A program made the translations under genes and the position numbers. From Curvibacter sp. (GTDB lineage Bacteria > Pseudomonadota > Gammaproteobacteria > Burkholderiales > Burkholderiaceae_C): 9,382 nt of DNA. Location of the stretch: the NCBI GenBank assembly GCA_003500955.1, contig DNQP01000176.1:1-9382 (forward strand), in the 5' to 3' direction. Shown piece by piece: positions 1 to 7,323 of this stretch. Positions within the stretch are counted from its first letter, which is position 1. Every line of letters begins with the position of its first letter. The notes beneath the pieces were generated by a model. That model saw only the letters and a list, made by a program, of their open reading frames with translations. It was not told the origin of the DNA and ran no database searches.

Positions 1-709
1 TGTGCTGGCCGCCGGCGCCGCTGGCGCGGTAGGTGTCGATGCGCAGATCGGCCGGGTTGATCTGCACGGCCTGGGCCTCGTCGGGCTCGGGCAGCACGGC
101 CACGGTACAGGCGCTGGTGTGGATGCGGCCCTGGGTTTCGGTGGCGGGCACGCGCTGCACGCGGTGGCCGCCCGATTCGAAGCGCAGATCACCATAGACG
201 TGGTCACCTTCGATACGCAGCACCACTTCCTTGTAACCGCCGAGTTCGCTGGGCGACTCGCTCATGAGCTCGGTCTTCCAGCCGCGCGTGGCGGCATAGC
301 GCGTGTACATGCGCAGCAGGTCGCCGGCGAACAGGGCCGATTCGTCGCCACCCGTGCCAGCGCGGATCTCGAGGAAGGCCGGTCGGGCATCGTCCGGGTC
401 CTTGGGCAGCAGCATGCGCTGCAGCTCGTCCTCGAGCTGGGCCAGTTCGGCGGCGGCGGCGGCGATCTCTTCGCGCGCCATCTCGGCCATCTCGGGATCG
501 GCCTGCATCTCCTGCGCGCTGGCCAGATCGGCCTCGCGCTGCCGGTAGCGCGCGTAGCGGCCGGCGATGGCTGTGACCTCGTTGTGCTCGCGCGAGAGCA
601 CAAGGAACTGGCTCATGTCGGACATGATGTCCTCGCGCGAGAGCAGGAAGTTGAGCTCGTCCAGGCGCTGGGCGTAGCGTTCGAGTTGTTGCCGGAGAAA
701 CGGTTTCAT
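1..709 (-). CDS. prfA: Peptide chain release factor 1 (RF1), N-terminal 236 residues, cut by the left edge
   Basis: RF1 recognises UAA and UAG stop codons in the ribosomal A site and triggers peptidyl-tRNA hydrolysis. The translation from the ATG at 709 begins [20 protein letters not shown] and runs without a stop to the window edge. The anticodon-like tripeptide PAT falls at residues 188-190 and is followed by [10 protein letters not shown]. The catalytic GGQ falls at residues 233-235, one residue before the cut. Both positions match E. coli RF1, so the start is well supported, and PAT rather than SPF distinguishes RF1 from RF2. Family length is about 360 residues, so about 120 are missing, including the end of the catalytic domain. 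The gene lies 68 bases downstream of hemA on the same strand, the usual hemA-prfA order, and is probably co-transcribed with it. No clear Shine-Dalgarno sequence precedes the ATG. The GGQ glutamine is normally methylated by PrmC, whose gene would be expected past the edge. Confidence 0.97.
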   Translation of the reverse strand, partial: MKPFLRQQLERYAQRLDELNFLLSREDIMSDMSQFLVLSREHNEVTAIAGRYARYRQREADLASAQEMQADPEMAEMAREEIAAAAAELAQLEDELQRMLLPKDPDDARPAFLEIRAGTGGDESALFAGDLLRMYTRYAATRGWKTELMSESPSELGGYKEVVLRIEGDHVYGDLRFESGGHRVQRVPATETQGRIHTSACTVAVLPEPDEAQAVQINPADLRIDTYRASGAGGQH

Positions 710-777
710 ACAAAGAGGCGTTGGGTGGACGGCCCGGCACCGATCTGGGCGCGCGGGGACGGCGGCGGCAGGCGCCG

Positions 778-2037
778 CTAACGCTCTTTGCGCAGGAAGA
801 AGTGCTGGATGGCCGCACCAGCGCGTTCACGTGCGGCGGCATCACCGGTGTGCAGCTCGGCCAGGGCGCCGTGCAGCATCTTCTGGGTCAGGCCCTTGGA
901 CAGCGCTTCGAGCACGGCGTCCACGTCCTCGCCCTTGGCGAGCAGCTTGCGCGCGCGGGCGATCTCGGCGGCGCGCCACTCGTCGGCCTGGGCATTGAGC
1001 TGCTGGATCAGCGGCACGGTGCTGCGCTGGTCCATCCAGTGCAGGAAGCTCTGCACGCCGGCGTCGATGATGACCTCGGCCTGGGCCACGGCGGCCTGGC
1101 GGTTGGCCTGGCCGGTTTGCACCACGGCGGCCAGGTCGTCGACGGTGTAGAGGTACACATCGCCCAGGTTCTTGACCTCGGGCTCGATGTCGCGCGGCAC
1201 GGCCAGGTCCACCATGAACATGGGGCGGTGCTTGCGCTGCTTGAGCGCGCGTTCCACCGCGCCCAGGCCGATCAGGGGCAGGGTGCTGGCCGTGCAGCTG
1301 ATGACGGCGTCGAACTCGTGCAGACGCTCAGGCAGCTCGGCCAGGCGCATGGTCCCGGCGCCGAAGCGGCTGGCAAGCCTTTCGCCGCGGTCCAGCGTGC
1401 GGTTGGCGATGACCATGGACTTGGGCGTCTTGGCGGCGAAGTGCGTGGCGGCCAGCTCGATCATCTCGCCGGCGCCGACGAAGAGAATGCGCACCTGGCG
1501 CAGGTCTTCGAACAGATGGCCGGCCAGGCGCACGGCAGCCGCGGCCATGCTGATGGAGTGCGCGCCGATCTCGGTGGAGCTGCGCACTTCCTTGGCCACG
1601 GCAAAGCTGCGCTGGAACAGCTGGTTGAGGGTGGTGCCCAGGGCGCCAGCCTCTTCGGCCACACGCACGGCGTCCTTCATCTGGCCCAGGATCTGCGGCT
1701 CGCCGAGTACCATGGAGTCGAGCCCGCTGGCCACGCGGAAGGCATGGCGCGCGGCCTGGCCGCCTTCGAGCGTGTAGGTGTGGGTGCGCAGTTCTTCCGC
1801 CGTCACGCCGCCGCTGCGTGCCAGCCACTGCAGCGTGGGGGCGATTTCCAGCTGTTCGCTGGCGCAATAGATCTCGGTGCGGTTGCAGGTGGAGAGGATG
1901 GCGGCCTCGGGCGAGCGGGCCAGCGCACCACGCAGGCCGTCCAGCGTGGGGGGGAGCTGGTCGAGCGCAAAGGCAAAGCGACCGCGCAGATCGAGCGGTG
2001 CGGTCGTGTGATTGATGCCCAAAGCCCAGACTGCCAT
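778..2037 (-). CDS. hemA: Glutamyl-tRNA reductase
   Basis: HemA reduces glutamyl-tRNA(Glu) with NADPH to glutamate-1-semialdehyde, the first committed step of the C5 route to haem and other tetrapyrroles, in the cytoplasm. From the ATG at 2037 the protein is 419 residues, close to E. coli HemA (418). It begins [20 protein letters not shown]. The catalytic cysteine is in STCNRTEIY (Cys51 with this start; E. coli Cys50). [10 protein letters not shown] follows at about 113-122, and the NADPH-binding GAGEM at about 188-192. The C-terminal dimerisation helices end in [12 protein letters not shown]. An in-frame ATG at 2046 would add only MRA. I prefer 2037 because it aligns the family N-terminus and because the upstream ATG lies inside a TATAAT hexamer. 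The stop is TAG at 778-780. The gene heads the hemA-prfA pair and is divergent from the small membrane protein gene at 2100. Confidence 0.96.
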   Translation of the reverse strand: MAVWALGINHTTAPLDLRGRFAFALDQLPPTLDGLRGALARSPEAAILSTCNRTEIYCASEQLEIAPTLQWLARSGGVTAEELRTHTYTLEGGQAARHAFRVASGLDSMVLGEPQILGQMKDAVRVAEEAGALGTTLNQLFQRSFAVAKEVRSSTEIGAHSISMAAAAVRLAGHLFEDLRQVRILFVGAGEMIELAATHFAAKTPKSMVIANRTLDRGERLASRFGAGTMRLAELPERLHEFDAVISCTASTLPLIGLGAVERALKQRKHRPMFMVDLAVPRDIEPEVKNLGDVYLYTVDDLAAVVQTGQANRQAAVAQAEVIIDAGVQSFLHWMDQRSTVPLIQQLNAQADEWRAAEIARARKLLAKGEDVDAVLEALSKGLTQKMLHGALAELHTGDAAARERAGAAIQHFFLRKER

Positions 2038-2044
2038 GGCCCGC

Positions 2045-2050
2045 ATTATA
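2045..2050 (-). promoter_or_regulatory. hemA: Candidate -10 element (TATAAT) of the hemA promoter
   Basis: On the minus strand, positions 2050-2045 read TATAAT, a perfect sigma-70 -10 hexamer in an otherwise GC-rich region. The hexamer ends 8 bases before the preferred hemA ATG at 2037, so transcription from it would begin at or within a base or two of that ATG. This predicts a leaderless or nearly leaderless hemA mRNA. At 17-base spacing the -35 position (2073-2068) reads TCGGGA, a poor match, so the promoter would need an activator or be weak. There is no extended -10 TG. The location is seen directly; the function is inferred. Confidence 0.4.
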
Positions 2051-2052
2051 AA
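2047..2052 (+). promoter_or_regulatory. Candidate plus-strand -10 element (TATAAA) for the 92-residue membrane protein gene
   Basis: The plus strand reads TATAAA at 2047-2052 and overlaps the opposed TATAAT of hemA by four bases. If used, transcription would start near 2059 and leave a leader of about 40 bases before the ATG at 2100. The -35 position at 17-base spacing (2024-2029, GCCCAG) does not resemble TTGACA. Support is therefore only the hexamer and its position in a 62-base divergent gap. Confidence 0.2.
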
Positions 2053-2099
2053 ATTTGCCGCTGCCGGTCCCGATCCCGGGGTTTCTGGCAGCCCATGGC

Positions 2100-2378
2100 A
2101 TGAATCTGCACGACATCCTCTTCCACCTGCTCAACTTCGCCGCGCCGGCTTTGGGTCTGGCCTTGCTGCTGCCTGTGCTGGGCCGGCCTTTCTTCAAGCC
2201 GCAAGCGGCGCTGCTGCCTTGGTGGGGGCAGATGCTCGTCAATCTGGTGATCGGGACCGCTGCGCTCGGACTCAGCCTCTGGTGGCTGGGGCGCGACGGC
2301 AAGATGATGGGCTATGCCTTGCTGGTGCTGGCCACAGCCAGCAGCCAGTGGGTGCTGGTACGTGCCTGGCGGCGTTGA
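2100..2378 (+). CDS. Small three-helix inner-membrane protein of unknown function
   Basis: I do not recognise a named family. From the ATG at 2100 the product is 92 residues, beginning [19 protein letters not shown]. It shows three hydrophobic stretches, at about residues 5-27, 45-63 and 69-88, separated by short charged or polar loops ([14 protein letters not shown]). It ends in VLVRAWRR, a positively charged tail suggesting a cytoplasmic C-terminus. The frame stays open upstream to a TTG at 2055. I chose 2100 because the added residues are proline-rich and non-membrane, and because the TTG would sit against the hemA promoter. No good Shine-Dalgarno sequence is visible. The neighbouring ATG at 2095 opens only Met-Ala-stop. 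The amino-acid pattern looks like real coding rather than an antisense shadow, and no competing gene lies on the other strand. Confidence 0.75.
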   Translation: MNLHDILFHLLNFAAPALGLALLLPVLGRPFFKPQAALLPWWGQMLVNLVIGTAALGLSLWWLGRDGKMMGYALLVLATASSQWVLVRAWRR

Positions 2379-2897
2379 TCAGAAGTTGTAGACCAGGCCG
2401 ATCGATAGACGGTCCATGTCCGCCGTCTGGTTGCCCGGCAACTGCGTGCGGCCCAGGCTCTCGTACTGAGCGCGCAGCGTGAACTCGCGATCCAGACGCA
2501 CCTGGATGCCGAAACCGTAGATCAGGTCGTCGGGCAGGCCGTTGATCTCGCCATCGTGTATGCCTACGCCCGCCTTGCCGAAGAGCGTGACCTGCTGGTT
2601 CAGCGGGACCTTGCCCACGGCCACCGCGTGCACGATGTGCTCGCTGACGTCGACCCGGCCACGGCCGGGAATGTCGGCATTCGCACTGCCGATGAGTGTG
2701 ATGCCGGCCTCGAAGTCCAGGTTCTCGCGGTAGCGGTAGCCGCCCGAGATGGTCAGGGCTCCCGGACTGGAGTAGCTGCCGGGGCCGCTGTAGTCGACGG
2801 TGCCGTAATCGACCGCGCCGTAGTAGCGCGAGCTTTGGGCCGCTGCGGGGCTCAGCACGGCGCCGCAGAGCAGGAGTGCGGGTAGCAGTTTCTTCAT
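2379..2897 (-). CDS. Small outer-membrane beta-barrel protein (paralogue 1)
   Basis: This 172-residue predicted outer-membrane protein has a type I signal peptide, MKKLLPALLLCGAVLSPAAA, with cleavage likely after residue 20 (AAA before Gln). The mature part alternates polar and hydrophobic residues as amphipathic beta strands do: YYGAVDYGTV at 25-34, SGGYRYRENL at 51-60, FGKAGVGIH at 107-115, and a last strand LSIGLVYNF. The C-terminal Phe is the usual outer-membrane assembly (BAM) signal. The size and the FGKAG...Y...G...F pattern fit the eight-stranded OmpA/OmpX-like barrel group. Ligand and function are unknown. AAGGA lies a few bases upstream of the ATG at 2897, which supports this start. 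It shares many motifs with the next gene upstream, so the two appear to be a tandem duplication. The stop codon directly abuts that of the convergent membrane protein gene, and no terminator fits between them. Confidence 0.85.
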   Translation of the reverse strand: MKKLLPALLLCGAVLSPAAAQSSRYYGAVDYGTVDYSGPGSYSSPGALTISGGYRYRENLDFEAGITLIGSANADIPGRGRVDVSEHIVHAVAVGKVPLNQQVTLFGKAGVGIHDGEINGLPDDLIYGFGIQVRLDREFTLRAQYESLGRTQLPGNQTADMDRLSIGLVYNF

Positions 2898-3014
2898 GGC
2901 ATTCCTTGTCGTTGTTGAGGGACGCGTCACCGCTGGGGCAACGCGGGCTGCATTGTCCCGCCCTGAGTACGGGGCGATGTAAGCAAATGTGATGCCCCCA
3001 GAACTCGCAGGCAC

Positions 3015-3043
3015 AAAGAAAAAGGCCGGGCGGTGCCCGGCCT
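3015..3043 (-). terminator. Intrinsic terminator downstream of the second beta-barrel gene
   Basis: Read on the minus strand, a perfect 9-bp GC-rich stem (AGGCCGGGC with GCCCGGCCT; plus-strand arms 3023-3031 and 3035-3043) with a 3-base loop is followed by TTTTTCTTT (3023-3015). It begins about 20 bases after the stop codon of the beta-barrel gene at 3063-3605. This is a textbook rho-independent terminator. It separates the transcripts of the two paralogues, so the downstream copy at 2379-2897 needs a promoter between about 2898 and 3014. Confidence 0.92.
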
Positions 3044-3062
3044 GGATGCGCATGAGGCGCTA

Positions 3063-3605
3063 TCAAAAATTGAGCACGCCGCCGACCGAGACGCGGCTGA
3101 TGTCGGCGCCCGAATCGCTCGCGCTGGACTTGGCCTTGCCCAGATGCTCGTACTGGATGCGCATGCCGAAGCGCTGGTTGAAGTTGAGCTGGATGCCGCC
3201 GCCCACAATGACATTGGTCGTGGTGTGCGGGCCCGTGGTGCCGTCATAGGTGCCGCTGCCGCGCACACGTGCTGTGTGCAGGCCCAGGCCAGCCTTGCCG
3301 AAGAATTCGAAGTTCGGATTGATGGGCAGGAAGCCGACGGCGAGGAAACGCATATCGCCCTGGCGTGCAGTGCGGCTGCCGTTGCTGTTGACGAAGGTGG
3401 TGTCGCCGATGGCGGTGACACCGGCTTCCGCCCCCAGATTGGGGCTGAAGCGGTAGCCACCCGAGACCGTGACCGAGCCGGGATCGGCGTAGATGGTGTT
3501 GCGCATGTTCAGCGTGCCGATATCGACCGCGCCGTACCAGTGCTGGGCCAGCGCGGGGCCGCTGGCGGCCGCGCACAGCGTGAGGGTGAGGAGGGCTTTC
3601 TTCAT
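3063..3605 (-). CDS. Small outer-membrane beta-barrel protein (paralogue 2)
   Basis: This 180-residue predicted outer-membrane protein has the signal peptide MKKALLTLTLCAAASGPALA, with cleavage likely after residue 20 (ALA before Gln). The mature protein starts QHWYGAVDIGTLN and carries SGGYRFSPNL (48-57), FFGKAGLGLH (101-110), GGGIQLNF (135-142), IQYEHLG (150-156) and a terminal strand VSVGGVLNF ending in Phe. This fits an eight-stranded barrel of the OmpA/OmpX-like type; the function is not known. Landmarks line up with paralogue 1 at almost constant spacing. The clearest differences are a longer loop around residues 72-83 (VNSNGSRTARQG) and another around 114-130 (VRGSGTYDGTTGP). AGGAG about 9 bases upstream of the ATG at 3605 supports the start. 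It lies 90 bases downstream of ugpQ on the same strand and ends at a strong terminator. Confidence 0.86.
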   Translation of the reverse strand: MKKALLTLTLCAAASGPALAQHWYGAVDIGTLNMRNTIYADPGSVTVSGGYRFSPNLGAEAGVTAIGDTTFVNSNGSRTARQGDMRFLAVGFLPINPNFEFFGKAGLGLHTARVRGSGTYDGTTGPHTTTNVIVGGGIQLNFNQRFGMRIQYEHLGKAKSSASDSGADISRVSVGGVLNF

Positions 3606-3695
3606 GAGGGACTCCTGTGGTTGGCGGGCACCATGCGGCTCACGCACAGGCCCATGCCAGACAACGCGGCGCGCGGGCCGGCCGTTGACGCAGTT

Positions 3696-4442
3696 TCAGG
3701 CCGGGCTGAAGAGGTCGACGCGGTCGGTGATGATGCCGTCGATGCCCAGCGCGAGCAGGCGCTGGGCCGCCCACTCGTCGTTGACGGTGTAGCACAGGCA
3801 GCGCAGACCGGCGCCACGGGCCTGGGCCACGGTGTCGGCATCCCACAGCGCATGGTTGCAGACCACGGCCACGCATGCGAGGGCCTGCGCTTTCTGCAGC
3901 CAGCCGCTCCACAGCGTGTCCAGCAGCAGGCCACGCGGCAGTTGCGGCGCACTGCTGCGTGCACCTTCAAGCGCCTCGGGCTGGAAGGAGGTCAGCAACG
4001 GAGGTACCTGCGCACCGGCCCAGAGCTGGGCCGCGCTGCGGGCCACGACTTCGCCCGTGTGGCGCTCGGTACCGGGTGTGGGCTTGATCTCGATGTTGAG
4101 CAGATGGTGGTTGCGCAGGCAGTGCGCGGCGATGGCCTGCAGCGTGGGCAGGGGCTCGCCCGCACAGGCGCGGCTATGCCAGCTGCCGGCGTCGAGCTGC
4201 GAGAGCGCATGCCAGGTTTGCTCGCCCGCGACGCCGCGGCCGTTGCTGGTGCGTTCCAGCGTGGCGTCGTGCAACAGGAAGGGCACGCCGTCGGCGCTGA
4301 GCTTCACATCGCATTCGTACATGCGGTAGCCGTGGGCGGCGCCCAGGCGAAAGGCGGCCAGCGTGTTCTCGGGCGCCAGCTTGCCGGCGCCGCGGTGCGC
4401 GATCCAGCGCGGGTAGGGCCAGGCTGCCTCGCGTGCGTTCAC
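3696..4442 (-). CDS. ugpQ: Glycerophosphodiester phosphodiesterase
   Basis: This cytoplasmic enzyme hydrolyses glycerophosphodiesters to sn-glycerol-3-phosphate and an alcohol, in E. coli acting with the Ugp importer. The product is 248 residues (E. coli UgpQ is about 247). Visible GDPD landmarks in order are IAHRGAG with His16-Arg17, APENT with Glu25-Asn26, the metal-binding YECDVKLS with Glu43 and Asp45, [13 protein letters not shown] with His58, and NIEIKP with Glu118. The C-terminal [13 protein letters not shown] is typical of the TIM-barrel end of the family. No signal peptide is present, consistent with the cytoplasmic UgpQ type rather than periplasmic GlpQ. The start is GTG at 4442-4440, overlapping the ugpC stop as GTGA, so translation is probably coupled. 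It is the last gene of the operon. No intrinsic terminator is evident in the 90 bases after its stop. Confidence 0.95.
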   Translation of the reverse strand: MNAREAAWPYPRWIAHRGAGKLAPENTLAAFRLGAAHGYRMYECDVKLSADGVPFLLHDATLERTSNGRGVAGEQTWHALSQLDAGSWHSRACAGEPLPTLQAIAAHCLRNHHLLNIEIKPTPGTERHTGEVVARSAAQLWAGAQVPPLLTSFQPEALEGARSSAPQLPRGLLLDTLWSGWLQKAQALACVAVVCNHALWDADTVAQARGAGLRCLCYTVNDEWAAQRLLALGIDGIITDRVDLFSPA

Positions 4443-5458
4443 AGCCGTTTCCCCGTGGCGGCGTCGAAGCTGTGCAGGCAGCCGTCCTGCGGCTGCACGT
4501 GCAGGGTGCTGCCCATCGCCGGCGGCGGGCCGGCGCGTTCGTCCACGCGCACGATGATCTGTTCGCTGTCGACGCGGGTGTAAAGCAGGCGCTCGGCGCC
4601 CAGCATCTCCACGGCCTCGACCTGCACGGTCCAGCCGTCGGCGGCGGGCTGCGCCACGATCTGCAGATGCTCGGGTCGCACGCCCAGGATGGTGCCGGGT
4701 TTCACGTGCGGTGCGCTGGAGAGCAGGTTCATGGGCGGCGCGCCGATGAAACTGGCGACGAAGGTGGAGGCGGGGCGGTGGTAGACCTCTTCGGGCGTGC
4801 CGAACTGTTCCATCTTGCCGGCGTTCATGACGATCATGCGCTGCGCCAGCGTCATGGCCTCGACCTGGTCGTGCGTGACGAAGAGCGAGGTGATGCCGAG
4901 TTCGCGGTGCAGCTTCTGGATCTCCAGACGCGTCTGGGCGCGCAGCTTGGCGTCGAGATTGGACAGCGGCTCGTCGAAGAGGAAGACCTGGGGCTGGCGC
5001 ACGATGGCGCGGCCCATGGCTACGCGCTGGCGCTGACCGCCCGAGAGCTCGCGCGGCTTGCGTGCCAGGAAGGGCATGAGTTCCAGGATGCCGGCGGCCT
5101 TTTCGACGCGCGTACGGATCTCGTCCTTGGGCACCTTGGCGATCTTCAGGCCGTAGGCCATGTTGTCGTAGACCGTCATGTGCGGGTAGAGCGCGTAGTT
5201 CTGGAACACCATGGCGATGTCGCGCTCGGCGGGTTCGAGCGCGTTGACCACGCGCTCACCGATGCGGATGTCACCGCCGCTGATGTCTTCCAGGCCCGCG
5301 ACCATGCGCAGCAGCGTGGACTTGCCGCAACCTGAGGGACCGACGATGACGATGAACTCGCCATCGGCAATGGCGGCATTGACGCCGTGGATGACCTGGT
5401 TGGCCTTGGGGCCGTGGCCATAGCGTTTGATGACGTTGGAGAGGGTCAGGGATGCCAT
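4439..5458 (-). CDS. ugpC: sn-glycerol-3-phosphate ABC importer, ATP-binding subunit
   Basis: This is the ATPase subunit of the Ugp importer, a member of the MalK/UgpC (CUT1-type) group, and it works as a homodimer on the cytoplasmic face of UgpA-UgpE. The protein is 339 residues and has every nucleotide-binding motif: Walker [10 protein letters not shown] (40-48), Q-loop Gln86 in [13 protein letters not shown], signature LSGGQ (138-142), Walker B VFLFDEP (158-164), D-loop SNLDA (166-170) and H-loop His196 in VTHDQ. After about residue 235 comes the regulatory OB-fold (MalK-type C-terminal) region with GVRPEHL. The start is the ATG at 5458, 13 bases after the ugpE stop, with an AAGAG-like ribosome site. 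Sequence alone cannot fully separate UgpC from other MalK-like ATPases. The position between ugpE and ugpQ makes the assignment firm. Confidence 0.96.
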   Translation of the reverse strand: MASLTLSNVIKRYGHGPKANQVIHGVNAAIADGEFIVIVGPSGCGKSTLLRMVAGLEDISGGDIRIGERVVNALEPAERDIAMVFQNYALYPHMTVYDNMAYGLKIAKVPKDEIRTRVEKAAGILELMPFLARKPRELSGGQRQRVAMGRAIVRQPQVFLFDEPLSNLDAKLRAQTRLEIQKLHRELGITSLFVTHDQVEAMTLAQRMIVMNAGKMEQFGTPEEVYHRPASTFVASFIGAPPMNLLSSAPHVKPGTILGVRPEHLQIVAQPAADGWTVQVEAVEMLGAERLLYTRVDSEQIIVRVDERAGPPPAMGSTLHVQPQDGCLHSFDAATGKRL

Positions 5459-5471
5459 AGCTTTTTGTCTC

Positions 5472-6326
5472 TTATTTTTCGGTGTCCACGAGGCCCTTGA
5501 CGAACCATTTCTGCATGAGGATGACGACCAGGGCGGGTGGAATCATGGCGAGCATGGCGGTGGCCATGACCACGTTCCACTCGGTGTAGGCCTCGCCCGC
5601 GATCAGGCGCTTGATGCCCAGGACGATGGGGTACATGGACTCGTTGGTGGTGACCAGCAGCGGCCAGAGGTACTGGTTCCAGCCGTAGATGAACTGAATG
5701 ACGAACAGCGCGGCGATGCTGGTGGCCGACATGGGCAGCAGCACGTCCTTGAAGAAGCGCATGGGTCCGGCACCGTCGACCCGGGCCGCCTCCACGAGCT
5801 CGTCGGGTACAGTGAGGAAGAACTGGCGGAAGAGGAAGGTGGCCGTGGCCGAGGCGATTAGCGGGACGGTCAGGCCGGCATAGCTGTTGAGCATGCCCAG
5901 GCTGGAGACCACCTCGTAGGTCGGTCCGATGCGTACCTCGACCGGCAGCATCAGCGTGACGAAGATCATCCAGAACACCAGGCCACGGGCCGGAAAGCGG
6001 AAGTACACGATGGCAAAGGCCGACAGCAGCGAGATGACGATCTTGCCGATCGCGATCACCAGGGCGCTGATCAGGCTGACCATCATCATCGGCGCGCCGG
6101 CCGGTAGCTTGCTGCCCATGCTGGTCTCGCCGCCGAACAGGGCCAGGCGATAGGTTTCCCAGAAGTGTGTGCCCGGCAGCAGCGAGAGCGGCCGGCTCTG
6201 GGCGATCTCCTGCGCGGACTGGGTCGAGGCGACCAGGGTCAGGTAGACCGGAAAAGCCACGATGGCCACGCCGCCAATGAGGATGGCGTGGGCCAGGAGG
6301 TCAAGGAAGGGGCGTCGTTCGATCAT
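5472..6326 (-). CDS. ugpE: sn-glycerol-3-phosphate ABC importer, permease subunit UgpE
   Basis: This is one of the two inner-membrane permeases forming the Ugp channel. The protein is 284 residues (E. coli about 281), beginning [20 protein letters not shown]. It shows about six hydrophobic segments, at roughly 9-31, 79-106, 115-131, 146-170, 200-220 and 254-271. The EAA loop that docks on the ATPase is [20 protein letters not shown] (180-199, with the preceding Glu-Leu-Val), carrying the conserved Asp-Gly-Ala and the terminal Leu-Pro. The ATG at 6326 lies 10 bases after the ugpA stop, with GAGAG just before it. It is followed by ugpC, giving the B-A-E-C-Q order known from E. coli. The short gaps indicate one transcript. 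Confidence 0.95.
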   Translation of the reverse strand: MIERRPFLDLLAHAILIGGVAIVAFPVYLTLVASTQSAQEIAQSRPLSLLPGTHFWETYRLALFGGETSMGSKLPAGAPMMMVSLISALVIAIGKIVISLLSAFAIVYFRFPARGLVFWMIFVTLMLPVEVRIGPTYEVVSSLGMLNSYAGLTVPLIASATATFLFRQFFLTVPDELVEAARVDGAGPMRFFKDVLLPMSATSIAALFVIQFIYGWNQYLWPLLVTTNESMYPIVLGIKRLIAGEAYTEWNVVMATAMLAMIPPALVVILMQKWFVKGLVDTEK

Positions 6327-6336
6327 GGCGGCTCTC

Positions 6337-7218
6337 TCAGTACTGCACCTTGCGTTCGACGTAGCGGAACTGGATGACGGTGAGCACGATGACGATGGCC
6401 ATCAGGATCACCGACTGTGCGGCCGAGCCGCCCATGTCCAGCGCCTTGAACCCGTCGTAATAGACCTTGTAGACCAGGATGGCCGTGTCCTTGCCGGGAC
6501 CGCCCTGGGTGGCCGCGTCGACGATGGCAAAGGTGTCGAAGAAGGCGTAGACCACGTTGATGACCAGCAGGAAGAAGGTGGTGGGCGAGAGCAGCGGGAA
6601 CACGATGGTCCAAAAGCGCCGCGAAGGGGAGGCGCCGTCAATGGCGGCGGCCTCGATCAGGCTTTTCGGGATGGACTGCAGCCCGGCCAGGAAGAAGAGG
6701 AAGTTGTAGGAGATCTGCTTCCAGACGGCGGCCATGACGATCAGCGCCATGGCGTGGTCGCTCTTGAGCATATGGTTCCACTCCACGCCCATGAACTGCA
6801 GGGCATAGGCCACCACGCCCATGGGCGAGGCGAACATGAACACCCAGAGCACGCCCGCCACGGCCGGGGCCACGGCGTAGGGCCAGATCAGCAGCGTCTT
6901 GTAGATGCCGGCGCCCCGGATCACGCGGTCGGCCATGACGGCCAGCAGCAGCGCGATGCTCAGCCCGCAGACGGCGACCAGGACGGAGAAGAAGGCGGTG
7001 GTCTTGAACGACGCCAGATAGGTGGCGTCGGCGAAGAGGCGGTCGAAGTTCTCCAGACCGACGAACTCGGTCGTGGTGCCGAAGGCGTCCTGCTGCAGCA
7101 CGCTCTGGTAAAGCGCTTGTGCGGCAGGCCAGAAGAAGAAGACCAGCACGATGGCCATCTGGGGCGCCACCAGCAGCCAGGGCAGCCAGGCGGAGCGGAA
7201 TCGGACGCGTTTTTCCAT
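6337..7218 (-). CDS. ugpA: sn-glycerol-3-phosphate ABC importer, permease subunit UgpA
   Basis: This is the partner permease of UgpE. The product is 293 residues (E. coli about 295). It begins with a positively charged MEKRVRFRS and a first helix at about 11-35. A periplasmic stretch includes [13 protein letters not shown] (52-64), a feature of MalF/UgpA-type permeases. Further helices lie at about 72-97, 106-132, 154-182, 205-229 and 264-284. The EAA loop reads [20 protein letters not shown] (189-208), with the conserved Gly at 195 and the Phe-Pro end. The ATG at 7218 follows a 105-base gap after ugpB that contains a strong hairpin, and it has no good Shine-Dalgarno sequence. Translation of ugpA may therefore be deliberately lower than that of ugpB, as is common for permeases relative to binding proteins. 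Confidence 0.95.
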   Translation of the reverse strand: MEKRVRFRSAWLPWLLVAPQMAIVLVFFFWPAAQALYQSVLQQDAFGTTTEFVGLENFDRLFADATYLASFKTTAFFSVLVAVCGLSIALLLAVMADRVIRGAGIYKTLLIWPYAVAPAVAGVLWVFMFASPMGVVAYALQFMGVEWNHMLKSDHAMALIVMAAVWKQISYNFLFFLAGLQSIPKSLIEAAAIDGASPSRRFWTIVFPLLSPTTFFLLVINVVYAFFDTFAIVDAATQGGPGKDTAILVYKVYYDGFKALDMGGSAAQSVILMAIVIVLTVIQFRYVERKVQY

Positions 7219-7236
7219 AAGTCAGGGTCAAAGGCA

Positions 7237-7269
7237 ACACCGCCCGGGAACGCTGTTACCGGGCGGTGT
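7237..7269 (-). promoter_or_regulatory. Intercistronic hairpin between ugpB and ugpA
   Basis: A perfect 11-bp inverted repeat, ACACCGCCCGG at 7237-7247 with CCGGGCGGTGT at 7259-7269, surrounds an 11-base centre. That centre can itself pair AAC (7249-7251) with GTT (7255-7257). On the minus-strand transcript it lies after the ugpB stop and about 18 bases before the ugpA ATG. The stem is followed by TGCCTTTGACC, with no run of T, so it is unlikely to be an efficient intrinsic terminator. The likely role is to protect the 3' end of ugpB mRNA from exonucleases, or partly to attenuate expression of ugpA and the genes after it, as at malE-malF. The structure is seen directly; the role is inferred. 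Confidence 0.65.
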
Positions 7270-7323
7270 CACGAGGCAGGGAAGGCCAGCCGGAACTGTA
7301 GCGCCTTCCGGGGTCGATTGGCT

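Noticed and set aside
2038..2046. Upstream ATG of hemA at 2046
   Set aside because: It adds only three residues, lies inside a TATAAT hexamer and shifts the catalytic Cys away from the family position.
2055..2099. TTG start 15 codons upstream for the small membrane protein
   Set aside because: The added residues are proline-rich and not membrane-like, and the site sits on the divergent promoter. The ATG at 2100 gives a clean first helix.
721..2103. Plus-strand open frame (460 codons) opposite hemA
   Set aside because: It is a codon shadow of hemA in high-GC DNA, rich in Gly, Ala, His and Gln, with no family resemblance.
2898..3053. N-terminal extension of the first beta-barrel protein
   Set aside because: The frame is open upstream, but the extension would be read through the intrinsic terminator and would bury a clear signal peptide. 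The ATG at 2897 has its own AAGGA.
3662..3687. Possible terminator after ugpQ (CAACG / CGTTG around a GC-rich centre)
   Set aside because: The stem is short and bulged, and no T run follows on the minus strand.
3033..4583. Plus-strand open frame (516 codons) opposite the second beta-barrel gene, ugpQ and the end of ugpC
   Set aside because: It crosses three well-supported minus-strand genes and an intrinsic terminator, and its composition is that of an antisense shadow.
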